From Arsenicicoccus bolidensis DSM 15745 (GTDB taxonomy: Bacteria > Actinomycetota > Actinomycetes > Actinomycetales > Dermatophilaceae), in the NCBI RefSeq assembly GCF_000426385.1, contig NZ_AUFG01000025.1:1-55948 (forward strand): a stretch of 55,948 bases of DNA. Reading direction: 5' to 3'. The translations under genes were made by a program, and so were the position numbers. Of this stretch, positions 41,359 to 50,526 are shown piece by piece. The notes below the pieces were generated by a model that did no database searches, was not told the DNA's origin, and saw only the letters and a list, made by a program, of their open reading frames with translations. Position 1 is the first letter of the stretch. Each line of letters opens with the position of its first letter.

Positions 41359-42272
41359 GCGTCACCTCGCTCGACGAGACGGGTGATCAGGAACGAGATG
41401 ACGAAGATGACGATCGTCAGGCTCACCCCGATCGCGCTGGCGAGGCCGACCTGCCCCAGCTCGAAGGCCTGGTGGTAGACCTCGTAGGACGGGACGCTGG
41501 TCTGGTTGCCGGGGCCGCCCTTGGTGGTGACGTAGACGAGGTCGAAGGTCTTGAGGGCCGCGATGACCGTGAGCGTCAGCGCGACCGAGATCTCGCCGCG
41601 CACGGCGGGCAGGGTGATCGAGAAGAACTCGCGGACCGGGCCGGCGCCGTCGAGGCGGGCGGCCTCGTAGAGCTCCTTGTCGATCTGGCCCATCCCCGCG
41701 AGCATCAGCACGGTGACCAGGCCGGTCTCGAACCACGTGCCCACGAAGCCCACCGCGGGCAGCGCCAGGGCGTAGTCGCCGAGCCAGGCCCGGGTCAGGC
41801 CGTCCAGGCCGACCGCCTGCAGCAGCGCGTTCAGCGTTCCGTCGGGGGCGTAGATGCGTCGCCACGCCACGGCCACGACGACCATCGCGACGACCTGCGG
41901 CAGGAACACGACCGTGCGGAAGAACCCGAGGCCACGGACCTTGGCGCGGTTGAGGATCGCCGCGAGCAGCAGCCCGACGGCGAGCGGGACCACCGCGAAG
42001 AAGAGCATGAGCACCAGGGCGTGCGTGAACGCCGCGCGCAGCCCCTCGTCCTGGACGACCTTGACGTAGTTGTCGAGCCCGACCCACGTGCCGAGCGTCA
42101 GCCCGTCCCAGTCGTAGAAGGAGATCTGGATCGATCGCACCAACGGGTAGAGCAGGAACGCGGCGTACACCAGCAACCCGGGGGCGACATACGCCCAGGC
42201 GATCGCCCGCGGCTCTCCCGGCGGTCCACCGGACCGTCGGGAGAGCCTGCGGGACGAGGAGCTCGAGGCCAT
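41355..42272 (-). CDS. Carbohydrate ABC transporter permease (MalF-like)
   Basis: 305 residues with six membrane helices (LLVYAAFLLYPLVRSIQISFY near the start). EAA loop EAARLDGAGPVREFFSITLPA. Directly after the binding protein (3-base gap) and overlapping the MalG-like gene. Imports a sugar supplied by the binding lipoprotein. Confidence 0.92.
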   Translation of the reverse strand: MASSSSSRRLSRRSGGPPGEPRAIAWAYVAPGLLVYAAFLLYPLVRSIQISFYDWDGLTLGTWVGLDNYVKVVQDEGLRAAFTHALVLMLFFAVVPLAVGLLLAAILNRAKVRGLGFFRTVVFLPQVVAMVVVAVAWRRIYAPDGTLNALLQAVGLDGLTRAWLGDYALALPAVGFVGTWFETGLVTVLMLAGMGQIDKELYEAARLDGAGPVREFFSITLPAVRGEISVALTLTVIAALKTFDLVYVTTKGGPGNQTSVPSYEVYHQAFELGQVGLASAIGVSLTIVIFVISFLITRLVERGDA

Positions 42273-42275
42273 CGA

Positions 42276-43637
42276 TCAGCCCTTGGAGGTGAAGTCCGAG
42301 TAGTCCTTCTGGAGCTTCTCGAGGGTCTGGTCGGGGGTGGCCTTCTTGGCGAGCATGTCTTGGAGCGCGGCGCCGATGGTGTCGCTCATCGTGGGCGTCG
42401 CCCAGTCGAGGTAGGGCAGCAGGCCGTCGTTCTTGGTCGTCGTGTCGAAGGCCGTGAAGACCTGCTGGCCGAGGGCGTTGGGGGCCTTCTGGGCCGCCGT
42501 GTCCACGACCGGCAGGTTCTCGGTCTCGGCGATGACCTTCATCGCCTCGGGGGTGGTGATGTGGTTGATGAACGCCGCTGCGGCGTCGGGGTTCTTGGCC
42601 TTGTTGGTGATCGCGAAGGGCTGGCCCGAGGCGCCGGTGGTGTAGGTCGTCCCGCCGGCCTGCGCGGGCGGCGGCAGCATGAACTCGACCTTGTCGCCCA
42701 TGGCCTTGGAGATGTCGGCCTGCAGCCAGGTGCCGGCGATCAGGTAGGCGCCCTGCCCCTTGGTGAAGGCCTGCCAGGCCGGGTCGTAGCCCTGGCCGTT
42801 GAAGCCCTGGTTGAGGTAGCCCTTGTCGACCCAGTCGACCAGGGTCGACGCGGCCTTCTTGTTGCCGTCGGAGGTCCACGAGGCGCCGGCGTTGCCGAAG
42901 CCGAGCTTGCGGATCTCGTCGGCCTTGACGTTCTGCCCCTGCACGACGCCGAAGACGTGCACGGCCGGCCACTTGTCGAGGTTGCCCAGCATCAGCGGCA
43001 CCTCGCCCTTGCCCTTGAGCGTTGCCAGCGAGGACTCGAAGCCCGCCCAGTCGGTGGGCTTCTGGACGCCGGCCTTGGCGAGCTTGTCCTTGTTGACGTA
43101 GACGCCGACGACCTCGCCGACCTGCGGCAGGCCGTAGAGGTTGCCGGAGCCGAAGGTCTTGGCGTCCGGCGAGTAGGAGACGACCGAGCGCAGCGACTGG
43201 CTGTAGCGCTTGTCCCAGCCGTAGGCCTTCATCCACGGGTCGAGCGGGATCAGCTGACCCGCCTTGACGAACTGGCCCATCTGCGAGCGCGTGTTGTTGG
43301 CCTGCACGATGTCGGGGGCGTCGTTGCCGGACAGGGCCAGGCGCAGCGTCTTGGACAGGTCGTCGAACGACCGGGAGACGCGCTTGATCTTGATGTTGGG
43401 GTACTTCGCCTGGAAGCTCGCGACGTTCTTGGTCATCTGGGCGTTGCCGCCGCCGCGGACCTCCTGGTCCCACACCGTGAGGGTGACGTCGCCGAGCTGG
43501 GCGGCGTCGGTCTTGACCGCGCGCTCGGTGCTCTGGGACGACTCCGTGCTCCCGCCGGAGCCGGACGAGCCCGGTGCGCAGGCCGCGAGGGCCGTCCCGG
43601 CGACCGCGACCACGGCCGCACATGCCTTGCGATTCAT
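42276..43637 (-). CDS. Extracellular sugar-binding lipoprotein
   Basis: 453 residues from ATG 43637. The signal peptide ends ALAAC, followed by a Gly/Ser-rich linker. The fold is that of family 1 extracellular solute-binding proteins (TLTVWDQEVRGGGNAQMTKN, GNDAPDIVQANNTRSQMGQF, GQGAYLIAGTWLQAD). It captures the sugar for the two downstream permeases. Follows the PfkB gene by about 25 bases and is probably co-transcribed with it. Confidence 0.92.
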   Translation of the reverse strand: MNRKACAAVVAVAGTALAACAPGSSGSGGSTESSQSTERAVKTDAAQLGDVTLTVWDQEVRGGGNAQMTKNVASFQAKYPNIKIKRVSRSFDDLSKTLRLALSGNDAPDIVQANNTRSQMGQFVKAGQLIPLDPWMKAYGWDKRYSQSLRSVVSYSPDAKTFGSGNLYGLPQVGEVVGVYVNKDKLAKAGVQKPTDWAGFESSLATLKGKGEVPLMLGNLDKWPAVHVFGVVQGQNVKADEIRKLGFGNAGASWTSDGNKKAASTLVDWVDKGYLNQGFNGQGYDPAWQAFTKGQGAYLIAGTWLQADISKAMGDKVEFMLPPPAQAGGTTYTTGASGQPFAITNKAKNPDAAAAFINHITTPEAMKVIAETENLPVVDTAAQKAPNALGQQVFTAFDTTTKNDGLLPYLDWATPTMSDTIGAALQDMLAKKATPDQTLEKLQKDYSDFTSKG

Positions 43638-43662
43638 GCTGACTCCTTCGAGAGGGCCGCGG

Positions 43663-44781
43663 TCACACGTCGGACCGTCGGGCAATGGTGGCAGCCGCCC
43701 GACGGACCGCGCTCGGCGGGACGTCGGGGACCAGGTCGTCCAGGAACGAGTATCGACGCAGCACGGCCTTGTGCAGCGCCGTGGGCGACGGGGACTGGCG
43801 CTGGGCGTGCCACCAGTCCGCGATGTCGCCCCACCCGGGGGCGGCGAGGGAGCCGCCGAACTGCTGGACCGCGAGCGCGGAGCACAGGGCGGCGAAGGCG
43901 AGGCGGTCGTCGAGACGCCAGCCGGCGAGGGTGCCGAGGGACAGGGCCGCGCAGAAGACGTCCCCGGCGCCCGTCGGGTCGATGGACTCGACCCGCAGGG
44001 CGGGGACCGTGGCCTCCTCCCCGGTGGAGCCGTCGATGGCGAGCGCGCCGTGGGCGCCGTTGGTGACGACGGCCAGCGGCACCCGGTCGGCCAGGGCGTA
44101 GAGCGCGTCGTAGGGGGTGTCCGTGCGGGTGTAGGCCATCGCCTCGACGACGTTGGGCGTGAACGCGTGGCAGCGGTCGAGGGGGTCCAGGACCCTGGGG
44201 TCCCAGGCGCCGGTGCCGTCGAAGCCGACGTCGGCGAAGAGCAGCGACCCCTGCTCGCGGGCCTTGTCGATCCACAGCAGCTCGTCCGGGTCGTCGGCCG
44301 AGGGCAGGTCGAACAGCACGGACCGGCTGCGGGGCGGGGTGCCGATGAGGTCGTTGGCCGACATGGGGGCGTCGTGGCCGTGGGTGATCATGCGCCGGTC
44401 GCCCTCGTGCGAGACCGAGACCGTCACCGGGGTGTGCCAGTGCGCGAACCGGCGGGACCGGCTGAGGTCGACCCCCTCCTGGTCCTGCAGCGTGCTCCAC
44501 AGGAAGTCGCCGTAGGCGTCGTCGCCGAAGGCCGCCGACAGGCCCGTCCGCAGCCCGAGGCGGGCGCTCGCCACCGCCAGGTTGGCCGACCCGCCGGGGC
44601 ACGAGCCCATCCCGTCGGCCCAAATCTCCTCGCCCCCGGCGGGGATGCGGCTGAGCCCGCTGAAGATGATGTCGAGGAAGACCATCCCGTGCAGCATGAC
44701 GTCGATCGCGGGCTCGCCCGGATGGCGGACGTCCGCGAGCGGGTCGAAGGACGTGCCGGTGGGACCGGTCTGGCCAGTCAC
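43663..44781 (-). CDS. PfkB family carbohydrate kinase
   Basis: 372 residues from GTG 44781 (the frame extends to 44823). The PfkB signatures are GGSANLAVASARLG and the ATP/catalytic SIDPTGAGDVFCAALSLG with the catalytic Asp; VVTNGAHGALA is also typical. About 40 extra C-terminal residues (PALHKAVLRRYSFLDDL-type) are unusual. It would phosphorylate the sugar released after import. First gene of the operon, divergent from the DeoR gene with a palindromic operator between. Confidence 0.88.
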   Translation of the reverse strand: MTGQTGPTGTSFDPLADVRHPGEPAIDVMLHGMVFLDIIFSGLSRIPAGGEEIWADGMGSCPGGSANLAVASARLGLRTGLSAAFGDDAYGDFLWSTLQDQEGVDLSRSRRFAHWHTPVTVSVSHEGDRRMITHGHDAPMSANDLIGTPPRSRSVLFDLPSADDPDELLWIDKAREQGSLLFADVGFDGTGAWDPRVLDPLDRCHAFTPNVVEAMAYTRTDTPYDALYALADRVPLAVVTNGAHGALAIDGSTGEEATVPALRVESIDPTGAGDVFCAALSLGTLAGWRLDDRLAFAALCSALAVQQFGGSLAAPGWGDIADWWHAQRQSPSPTALHKAVLRRYSFLDDLVPDVPPSAVRRAAATIARRSDV

Positions 44782-44888
44782 GTGTCTGCCTCGCTGTCTG
44801 CCTCGCGTCGCTGAGAGGACCAATCGGACGATGGGTCACATGATCGTCCGGGGTGGGCGGGGAATGCAAGCAAGAACGCGCACTCGTT

Positions 44889-44900
44889 GCACGATCGTGC
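44889..44900. promoter_or_regulatory. Candidate DeoR operator
   Basis: GCACGATCGTGC is a perfect 12-base palindrome in the 155-base divergent promoter, 37 bases before the DeoR start. A related ATGATCGTCC lies about 50 bases away. Confidence 0.5.
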
Positions 44901-44936
44901 TCGCGATTGCGTGGTTGTGAGCGCTAGTCTGGGCGG

Positions 44937-45701
44937 GTGAAGCAGCTGCGCCAGGCCGCCCTGATGCGCCACCTGCGCGCCCACGGCCTGACCACCGTCG
45001 ACGACCTCGCGTCGCGGGCGGGCGCGAGCCACGCCACGGTCCGTCGCGACCTGGCCGAGCTCGAGCGTGAGGGGCGGCTCGTCCGCGTCCACGGCGGGGC
45101 GCAGCTGCCCCCCGACGACCAGGCGCGCGACGAGCCCGTGCCCTTCGAGCGGGTGGCGACCCATGAGCTCCGGCCCAAGCACGCCATCGCGCGGCGCGCG
45201 GCGCGGCTGGTGTCCGACGGCGACGTCGTGCTCCTCGACATCGGGACGACCACGATGCTGCTGGCCCGCGAGCTGCGCGGCCGCCGCATCACCGTCATCA
45301 CGAGCTCGCTCGCCGTCCTCGACGAGCTGCGGCACGACCGCACCGTCGAGCTCGTGCTCCTGGGCGGCACCGTGCGGCGGACCTATCACTCGCTGGTCGG
45401 CGTCCTGACCGAGGACGCGCTGCGCCAGGTCCGGGCCACCACGGCCTTCCTCGGCACGAGCGGCATCACGGCCGACGGCGACGTCCTCGACACCACCCTC
45501 GTCGAGGTCCCGGTCAAGCGGGCCATGATGCGTTGCGCCGACCGCGTCGTGCTGCTCGCCGACCACGGCAAGCTGCCCGGCCACGGCACCCTGCGCGTGT
45601 GCGGGGCGGACGGCATACACACCCTGGTGACGGACGACAAGGCCGACCCGCAGGTGCTCGCCACCCTCGCGGAGCTCGGCACGGAGGTGATCACGGCATG
45701 A
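44937..45701 (+). CDS. DeoR family transcriptional regulator
   Basis: 254 residues from GTG 44937. A TAGTCT hexamer lies about 10 bases upstream, suggesting a leaderless message. The HTH is LTTVDDLASRAGASHATVRRDLAELE, followed by the DeoR sensor domain (DGDVVLLDIGTTTMLLAREL, LLGGTVRRTYHSLVG) that binds phosphorylated sugars. Overlaps the GH4 gene by four bases. It probably represses both the GH4 operon and the divergent pfkB-ABC operon, responding to the phosphosugar. Confidence 0.9.
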   Translation: MKQLRQAALMRHLRAHGLTTVDDLASRAGASHATVRRDLAELEREGRLVRVHGGAQLPPDDQARDEPVPFERVATHELRPKHAIARRAARLVSDGDVVLLDIGTTTMLLARELRGRRITVITSSLAVLDELRHDRTVELVLLGGTVRRTYHSLVGVLTEDALRQVRATTAFLGTSGITADGDVLDTTLVEVPVKRAMMRCADRVVLLADHGKLPGHGTLRVCGADGIHTLVTDDKADPQVLATLAELGTEVITA

Positions 45702-47035
45702 GACTGACCATCCTGGGCGGTGGGGGATTTCGCGTCCCCCTGGTCTATGGCGCGCTGCTCGGCGACCGGCATGAGCGCCGCGTCGACGAGCTGGTGCTGC
45801 ACGACGTCGACGCCGGCCGGCTCGGGGTGATCGAGCGGGTGCTGCGGCAGATGGCGGCGGGTCGTCCCGACGCGCCGACGGTCACCGCGACCACCTCGCT
45901 GGACGAGGCGCTGGAGGGCACGGACTTCGTGTTCTCCGCGATCCGCGTCGGCGGGCTCGAGGGACGCACCTGCGACGAACGGGTGGCGCTGGACCTCGGC
46001 GTGCTCGGGCAGGAGACCACCGGGCCGGGCGGGCTCGCCTACGGGCTGCGGACGCTCCCGGTGGCGCTCGACATCGCCTCCCGGGTGGCGCGGCTGGCGC
46101 CGGACGCGTGGTTCATCAACTTCACCAACCCCGCCGGCATGATCACGCAGGCCATGCAGACCGTCCTCGGCGACCGGGTGATGGGCATCTGCGACTCGCC
46201 GCTCGGGCTGGGGCGACGTGCTGCCCACGCGCTCGGGCTGCCCGGCGACGCAACGCGATTCGGCTACTCCGGGCTGAATCACTGTGGCTGGCTGCAGACC
46301 CTGGTGCACGACGGGCGAGATGTGCTGCCCTCCTTGCTCGCCCAGCCCGAGCTGCTGCTGTCGACCGAGGAGGGGCGACTCTTCGGCCCCGAGTGGCTGC
46401 AGGCGATCGGCGCCATCCCCAACGAGTACCTCTACTACTACTACTTCACCCGCGAGGCGGTCGCCGGGATCCGTGGGTCGGCCGAGACGCGCGGCGAGTA
46501 CCTCCTGCGCTCGCAGGCGGACTTCTATCGCGCCGTGGGGGACTCGCCGGAGCAGGCGCACGAGCTGTGGGTGCGGACGCGCCGCGAGCGGGACGAGACC
46601 TACATGGCCGAGGCGCGCGAGGAGGGCGAGGAGCGTGACGCCACCGACGTGGCGGGCGGGGGCTACGAGGGCGTGGCGCTGGCGCTGATGGCCGCGATCG
46701 CCCGCAACGAGCGCGCGTCCATGCTGCTCAACGTGCGCAACGGCACCGCCCTGCCCGGGCTGCCGGCCGACGCGGTCGTCGAGGTGCCCTGCATCGTGGA
46801 CTCGTCCGGGCCGCAGCCGCTCTCGGCCGTGCCCCTCACGGGGCACCCGCTGGGGCTCGTGCAGCAGGTCAAGGCGGTGGAGTCGCTGACGATCCGGGCG
46901 GCGCAGGAGGGCTCGGAGTCGTTGGCGCTGCAGGCCTTTGCGCTGCACCCGCTGGTCGACTCGGTCGTGACGGCGCGCCTGCTGCTCACGGGCTATCGCG
47001 AGCGGATCCCGGCGCTGGACGCCGTCTTCCGCTGA
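45698..47035 (+). CDS. Glycoside hydrolase family 4 (6-phospho-beta-glucosidase-like)
   Basis: 445 residues from ATG 45698. GH4 enzymes cleave phosphorylated or free glycosides by an NAD+- and Mn2+-dependent redox mechanism. The NAD-binding start is LTILGGGGFRVPLVYGALL, and further conserved segments are WFINFTNPAGMITQA, GICDSP (metal Cys region) and FGYSGLNHCGW with its His. Position after DeoR and next to a PfkB kinase and ABC importer suggests that it acts on an imported, then phosphorylated, glycoside, which is unusual because most 6-phospho-glucosidases accompany PTS systems. Confidence 0.87.
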   Translation: MRLTILGGGGFRVPLVYGALLGDRHERRVDELVLHDVDAGRLGVIERVLRQMAAGRPDAPTVTATTSLDEALEGTDFVFSAIRVGGLEGRTCDERVALDLGVLGQETTGPGGLAYGLRTLPVALDIASRVARLAPDAWFINFTNPAGMITQAMQTVLGDRVMGICDSPLGLGRRAAHALGLPGDATRFGYSGLNHCGWLQTLVHDGRDVLPSLLAQPELLLSTEEGRLFGPEWLQAIGAIPNEYLYYYYFTREAVAGIRGSAETRGEYLLRSQADFYRAVGDSPEQAHELWVRTRRERDETYMAEAREEGEERDATDVAGGGYEGVALALMAAIARNERASMLLNVRNGTALPGLPADAVVEVPCIVDSSGPQPLSAVPLTGHPLGLVQQVKAVESLTIRAAQEGSESLALQAFALHPLVDSVVTARLLLTGYRERIPALDAVFR

Positions 47036-47082
47036 CCTCCCCGACAGCCCCCGCATCTCCCCTCCCCGATAGCCCCACGATC

Positions 47083-47121
47083 GTGAGTGTTTGGTCCAAG
47101 AACCTTGGAGGAAACACTCAC
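47083..47121. repeat. Palindromic repeat, copy 1 (GTGAGTGTTT family)
   Basis: GTGAGTGTTT pairs with AAACACTCAC; an inner CCAAG/CTTGG stem closes the loop. A near-identical copy in opposite orientation is at 50527-50573. Lies between the convergent GH4 and LacI genes and may serve as a terminator. Confidence 0.75.
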
Positions 47122-47130
47122 ATTGACGGG

Positions 47131-47170
47131 GCTCTGGGGGCTCTGGGGGCTCTGGGGGCTCTGGGGCTTT
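47131..47170 (+). repeat. 10-bp tandem repeat
   Basis: GCTCTGGGGG repeated four times (last copy partial) directly before the LacI stop. Slippage-prone simple repeat with no coding role seen. Confidence 0.8.
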
Positions 47171-47178
47171 GTGGCTGA

Positions 47179-48165
47179 TCAGGTCGTGGACCGTATGACG
47201 AGCCGCGGGGGCACGACGACCGACGCCTCGCCGGCCGACCGCCCCTCGGCGCGGGACAGCGCCAGCCGCAGCGCCTCCTCGGCCAGGCGTGCCGGCTCCT
47301 GCGACACCGTGGTGACGTCGATGCTCGACAGCGCCCCCAACCGCGTGTCGTCGTAGCCCGCCACCGCCAGCCCCTCCGGCACCGCCACCCCGGCCGACCG
47401 CAGCGTCAGCAGCAGCCCGGTCGCGATCAAGTCGTTGTGGGCGAGCACCGCCGACGGGGGTGTGTGGCGTGCCAGCAGCGTGGTCGCCGCTCGCACACCG
47501 GAGTCCTCGCTGGGATCCCCTGGCAGCACGTCGATCTCGCGCTCGAGCCCGTGCGCGCGCATCGCCCGGCGATAGCCCTCGCACCGCGTCGCACCCATCG
47601 CGGCGTCCCCGCCGTCGACGAAGCTGATCGTGCGGTGACCCCGCTCGAGCAGGTGACCCACGAGCAGCGCCATACCGGCGTCGTCGTCCGCCCGCACCGT
47701 GTCGACCCCGGGCGCCGTGAGGTCGGAGCCGACCAGGACGGTCGACTGCCGGGACCCGAGGTCGGCCAGGGTGGCCGCGTCGACGTCGGGGCTGACCAGG
47801 ATCACCGCGTCGCACCGCTCGTGGCGGAGGCTGTCGACCGCGGCGGCGACGTCACGACCGGGCGTCGTCGCGCTGAGGACGAGGTCGAGGTCCTGGCCGG
47901 CTGCGGCGTCATACAGGCTCTCGACCAGGGCCGCGTGAAAGGTCTGGTGCAGCCCGAAGGTCACCCCGACCACCCGGCTGCGCCGCTCGCGCAGCCCACG
48001 GGCGCGCCGATCCGGCTGGTAGCCAAGGCGATCCGCCGCCGCCAGGACCAGGCTGCGGGTCGCGTCGGACACGCCCGGCTCCCCGCGCAGGGCCACGGAG
48101 ACGGAGGAGACGGAGATCCCCGCCTCGCGGGCGACGTCGACGATGGTCACGCGTCCGGCTGCCAC
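47179..48165 (-). CDS. LacI family transcriptional regulator
   Basis: 328 residues. The HTH and hinge helix are VTIVDVAREAGISVSSVSVALRGEPGVSDATR, followed by a ligand domain (VVGVTFGLHQTFHAALV, DAVILVSPD, VAGYDDTRLGALSSIDVTTV). Divergent from the dehydrogenase/TIM-barrel pair. The 16-base palindrome at 48232 between them is its most likely operator, so it would repress that pair until a sugar ligand binds. Confidence 0.92.
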   Translation of the reverse strand: MAAGRVTIVDVAREAGISVSSVSVALRGEPGVSDATRSLVLAAADRLGYQPDRRARGLRERRSRVVGVTFGLHQTFHAALVESLYDAAAGQDLDLVLSATTPGRDVAAAVDSLRHERCDAVILVSPDVDAATLADLGSRQSTVLVGSDLTAPGVDTVRADDDAGMALLVGHLLERGHRTISFVDGGDAAMGATRCEGYRRAMRAHGLEREIDVLPGDPSEDSGVRAATTLLARHTPPSAVLAHNDLIATGLLLTLRSAGVAVPEGLAVAGYDDTRLGALSSIDVTTVSQEPARLAEEALRLALSRAEGRSAGEASVVVPPRLVIRSTT

Positions 48166-48231
48166 AAGCCCTCCTCATCATGTCCTGACAATCTGTTGAC
48201 AGGCCTGTGGTGGGGGCCTAGCGTTGACTCT

Positions 48232-48247
48232 ACCGGAACGTTCCGGT
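48232..48247. promoter_or_regulatory. LacI-type operator
   Basis: ACCGGAACGTTCCGGT is a perfect palindrome with the central CG typical of LacI/GalR operators. It is 67 bases from the LacI start and 41 from the dehydrogenase start. A further TGTCCTGACAAT site at 48181-48192 resembles the iol GntR motif, so dual control is possible. Confidence 0.75.
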
Positions 48248-48287
48248 TCGGTGAATCGACCGGCCGCAGATGCAGAGAGGCATCACC

Positions 48288-49508
48288 ATGACCGACCGCA
48301 CGAAGCCCCTGTCCGTCGCCGTCATCGGCGCAGGGATGGCCGGGCGCAGCCACGCCAACGGCTGGCGCATGGCCACCACGATGTTCGACCTCGAAGGGTT
48401 GCCGCCGGTGCGGCTCGCCGCCATCGCCGACGCCAACCTCCCGCTCGCCGAGGACTGCGCGCGGCGCTACGGCTACGACAAGGCCGTGGGCAGCTGGCAG
48501 GAGATCGTCGACGACCCCGACATCGACATCGTCTCGATCGTCGTCGGCAACGACCTGCACCGCCCGATCGCCGAGGCCCTGGTGCGCGCCGGCAAGCACG
48601 TGTTCTGCGAGAAGCCGCTGGCCGGCACGCTCGAGGACGGGCGCGCCATGGCCGAGCTCGAGCAGGGCGCCGCGCGCGAGGCGGGCGTCGTGACCGGCGT
48701 CGGCTTCACCTATCGCCGCAACCCCGCCATGGCCCGCGTCGCCCAGCACGTCGCGGACGACGACCTGGGGCCGCTGTCGCTGGTCGAGGGTCGCTACGAC
48801 TGCGACTACGCGTGCGACCCGAGCGGTCCCCTGACCTGGCGCTTCACCGGTCCGCTGGGCAGCGGGGCCCTCGCGGACGTCGGGGCCCACCTGATCGACC
48901 TCGCCGAATTCGTCTGCGGGCCCATCGAGTCCGTCGCCGGCGGCACCCTGTCGACCCTCGTCACCGAGCGCCCCAAGCCGCTCGGCTTCGTCGTCGGCCA
49001 CGGCGCCGCGCCGGTCTCGGACGAGACGGGCGAGGTCACCAACGAGGACACCGCGACGTTCACGGCGCGCTTCGCGAACGGCGTGGCCGCGACGCTCGCC
49101 TGCTCGCGCACGGCGTTCGGGATGCCCAACGGCCTGCGGCTCGAGGTCTACGGCCTGCAGGGGCGCGCGGCGGTCGACTGGCACCGCCCCGCCGAGTACA
49201 CCTACGACGACGAGCAGCCCGACGCCACCACCCGCGGCGAGCGCCGCATCATCGCCGGCCCCCACCTGCCCTACTTCAACGGCGGCTACCCGATGCAGGC
49301 CGCCGGCAACGGGGGCGGCAACGCCGAGATGTTCGCCTATGAGTGCCGGGCCTTCCTCGACCAGGTGGCGGGCCTGGACCACGGCACGCCGCCCAACGCG
49401 TCGTTCACCGACGCCTACCGCACGATGCTCGTCGTCGACGCCGTCGTGCGGTCCCACCAGTCCGGCGGCGCCTCCGTCGCCGTCCCCGCCCCCGAAAGCG
49501 AGCTCTGA
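48288..49508 (+). CDS. Gfo/Idh/MocA family oxidoreductase
   Basis: 406 residues from ATG 48288. The cofactor motif is VAVIGAGMAGRSHANGW, with the lysine motif CEKPLAG and the Asp/His pair in LADVGAHLIDLAEF. A 380-400-residue length and the long C-terminal domain match the sugar-oxidising branch of the family. Product probably passes to the TIM-barrel enzyme two bases downstream. Substrate unknown, but the private LacI regulator suggests a different sugar from the core iol genes. Confidence 0.88.
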   Translation: MTDRTKPLSVAVIGAGMAGRSHANGWRMATTMFDLEGLPPVRLAAIADANLPLAEDCARRYGYDKAVGSWQEIVDDPDIDIVSIVVGNDLHRPIAEALVRAGKHVFCEKPLAGTLEDGRAMAELEQGAAREAGVVTGVGFTYRRNPAMARVAQHVADDDLGPLSLVEGRYDCDYACDPSGPLTWRFTGPLGSGALADVGAHLIDLAEFVCGPIESVAGGTLSTLVTERPKPLGFVVGHGAAPVSDETGEVTNEDTATFTARFANGVAATLACSRTAFGMPNGLRLEVYGLQGRAAVDWHRPAEYTYDDEQPDATTRGERRIIAGPHLPYFNGGYPMQAAGNGGGNAEMFAYECRAFLDQVAGLDHGTPPNASFTDAYRTMLVVDAVVRSHQSGGASVAVPAPESEL

Positions 49509-49510
49509 CC

Positions 49511-50503
49511 ATGAAGTTCGGCGCCTACACCGCCTGCCTGGCCGACCAGTCCCTCCCCGAGATGCTCGACACGCTGCGCGGTCTCGGACTGACGTCGGTC
49601 GAGGTCAACTCCGGCGGCTTCATCCCCGCCCCGCACATCCACGTCGACGGGCTGCTCGCCTCGGCCTCGGCCCGCGAGGACTACCTCGGGGTGTATGCCG
49701 ACAAGGGCATGGAGCTCACCGCCCTCAACTGCAACGGGAACCCGTTGTCCCCCAACGCGTCCGACGGCCCCAAGCACGCGTCGGACGTGCGCCGGTCGAT
49801 CGAGCTGGCCGCGGCGCTGGGCGTCAAGCACGTGATCACGATGTCCGGCCTGCCCGGCGCGGAGCCCGGCGCGACGCTCCCCACCTGGGTCGTCAACGCC
49901 TGGCACGGCCAGGACCAGCAGATCCTCGCCCACCAGTGGCCGATCGCCGTGGAGTTCTGGAAGGAGATCGACCAGCTCGCCCGCGACCACGACGTGCGCG
50001 TCGCCCTCGAGCTGCACCCGCGCAACCTGGTCTTCAACACCACGACCTACCAGCGGCTGCTGGACGAGACCGGCGCCACGAACGTCGGTGTGGAGATGGA
50101 CACCTCGCACCTGATGTGGCAGCAGATGGACGTCCCCACGGTGGTCCGCACGCTCGGCGACCGCATCTTCTTCGCCGCCGCCAAGGACGTCGCGCTGTTC
50201 GACGGCGTCAAGACCAAGGGCGTGCTCGACGTCGACTTCGGCGTCGTCCCGCCCGAGGCGGAGGGCAAGGTGCCCGTCGGCTACCACCACTGGTGCGCCT
50301 CCTGGCCGCAGGACCCCGCGTGGCGGTTCGTGGCGGTCGGCGTCGGTCACGACGTGGACTACTGGGTCGAGGTGCTGCGCGCGCTCAAGGAGGTGGACGA
50401 GGACATGGTGATCAACATCGAGCACGAGGACGCCGCCATGTCGACGATGGACGGCCTGCGTATGGCGGCCTCCACCCTCCTCGAGGCCGCCGCCCGCGCC
50501 TGA
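49511..50503 (+). CDS. TIM-barrel sugar isomerase/epimerase family protein
   Basis: 330 residues from ATG 49511. Xylose-isomerase-like barrel with VEVNSGGFIPAPHIHVDGLL, VALELHPRNLVFNTTTY, VGVEMDTSHLMWQQMD and INIEHEDAAMS, which supply Glu, Asp and His metal ligands. Cotranscribed with the preceding dehydrogenase. Such pairs oxidise a sugar and then isomerise the keto product. Ends before a palindromic repeat. Confidence 0.83.
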   Translation: MKFGAYTACLADQSLPEMLDTLRGLGLTSVEVNSGGFIPAPHIHVDGLLASASAREDYLGVYADKGMELTALNCNGNPLSPNASDGPKHASDVRRSIELAAALGVKHVITMSGLPGAEPGATLPTWVVNAWHGQDQQILAHQWPIAVEFWKEIDQLARDHDVRVALELHPRNLVFNTTTYQRLLDETGATNVGVEMDTSHLMWQQMDVPTVVRTLGDRIFFAAAKDVALFDGVKTKGVLDVDFGVVPPEAEGKVPVGYHHWCASWPQDPAWRFVAVGVGHDVDYWVEVLRALKEVDEDMVINIEHEDAAMSTMDGLRMAASTLLEAAARA

Positions 50504-50526
50504 GCTCGCCCCACCCGTCCCACCAG

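Noticed and set aside
37666-41478. 1270-codon open frame on the plus strand, and similar long frames opposite other genes
   Set aside because: High-GC DNA keeps antisense and shifted frames open. The minus strand here has recognisable PIG-L and permease domains with coupled starts, and the plus-strand product is low-complexity Arg/Gly/Asp/Val-rich.
45386-47815. 809-codon frame with PPEPPEPPEP repeats
   Set aside because: The repeats are the reverse reading of the 10-bp GCTCTGGGGG tandem repeat, and the frame runs antisense to the GH4 and DeoR genes.
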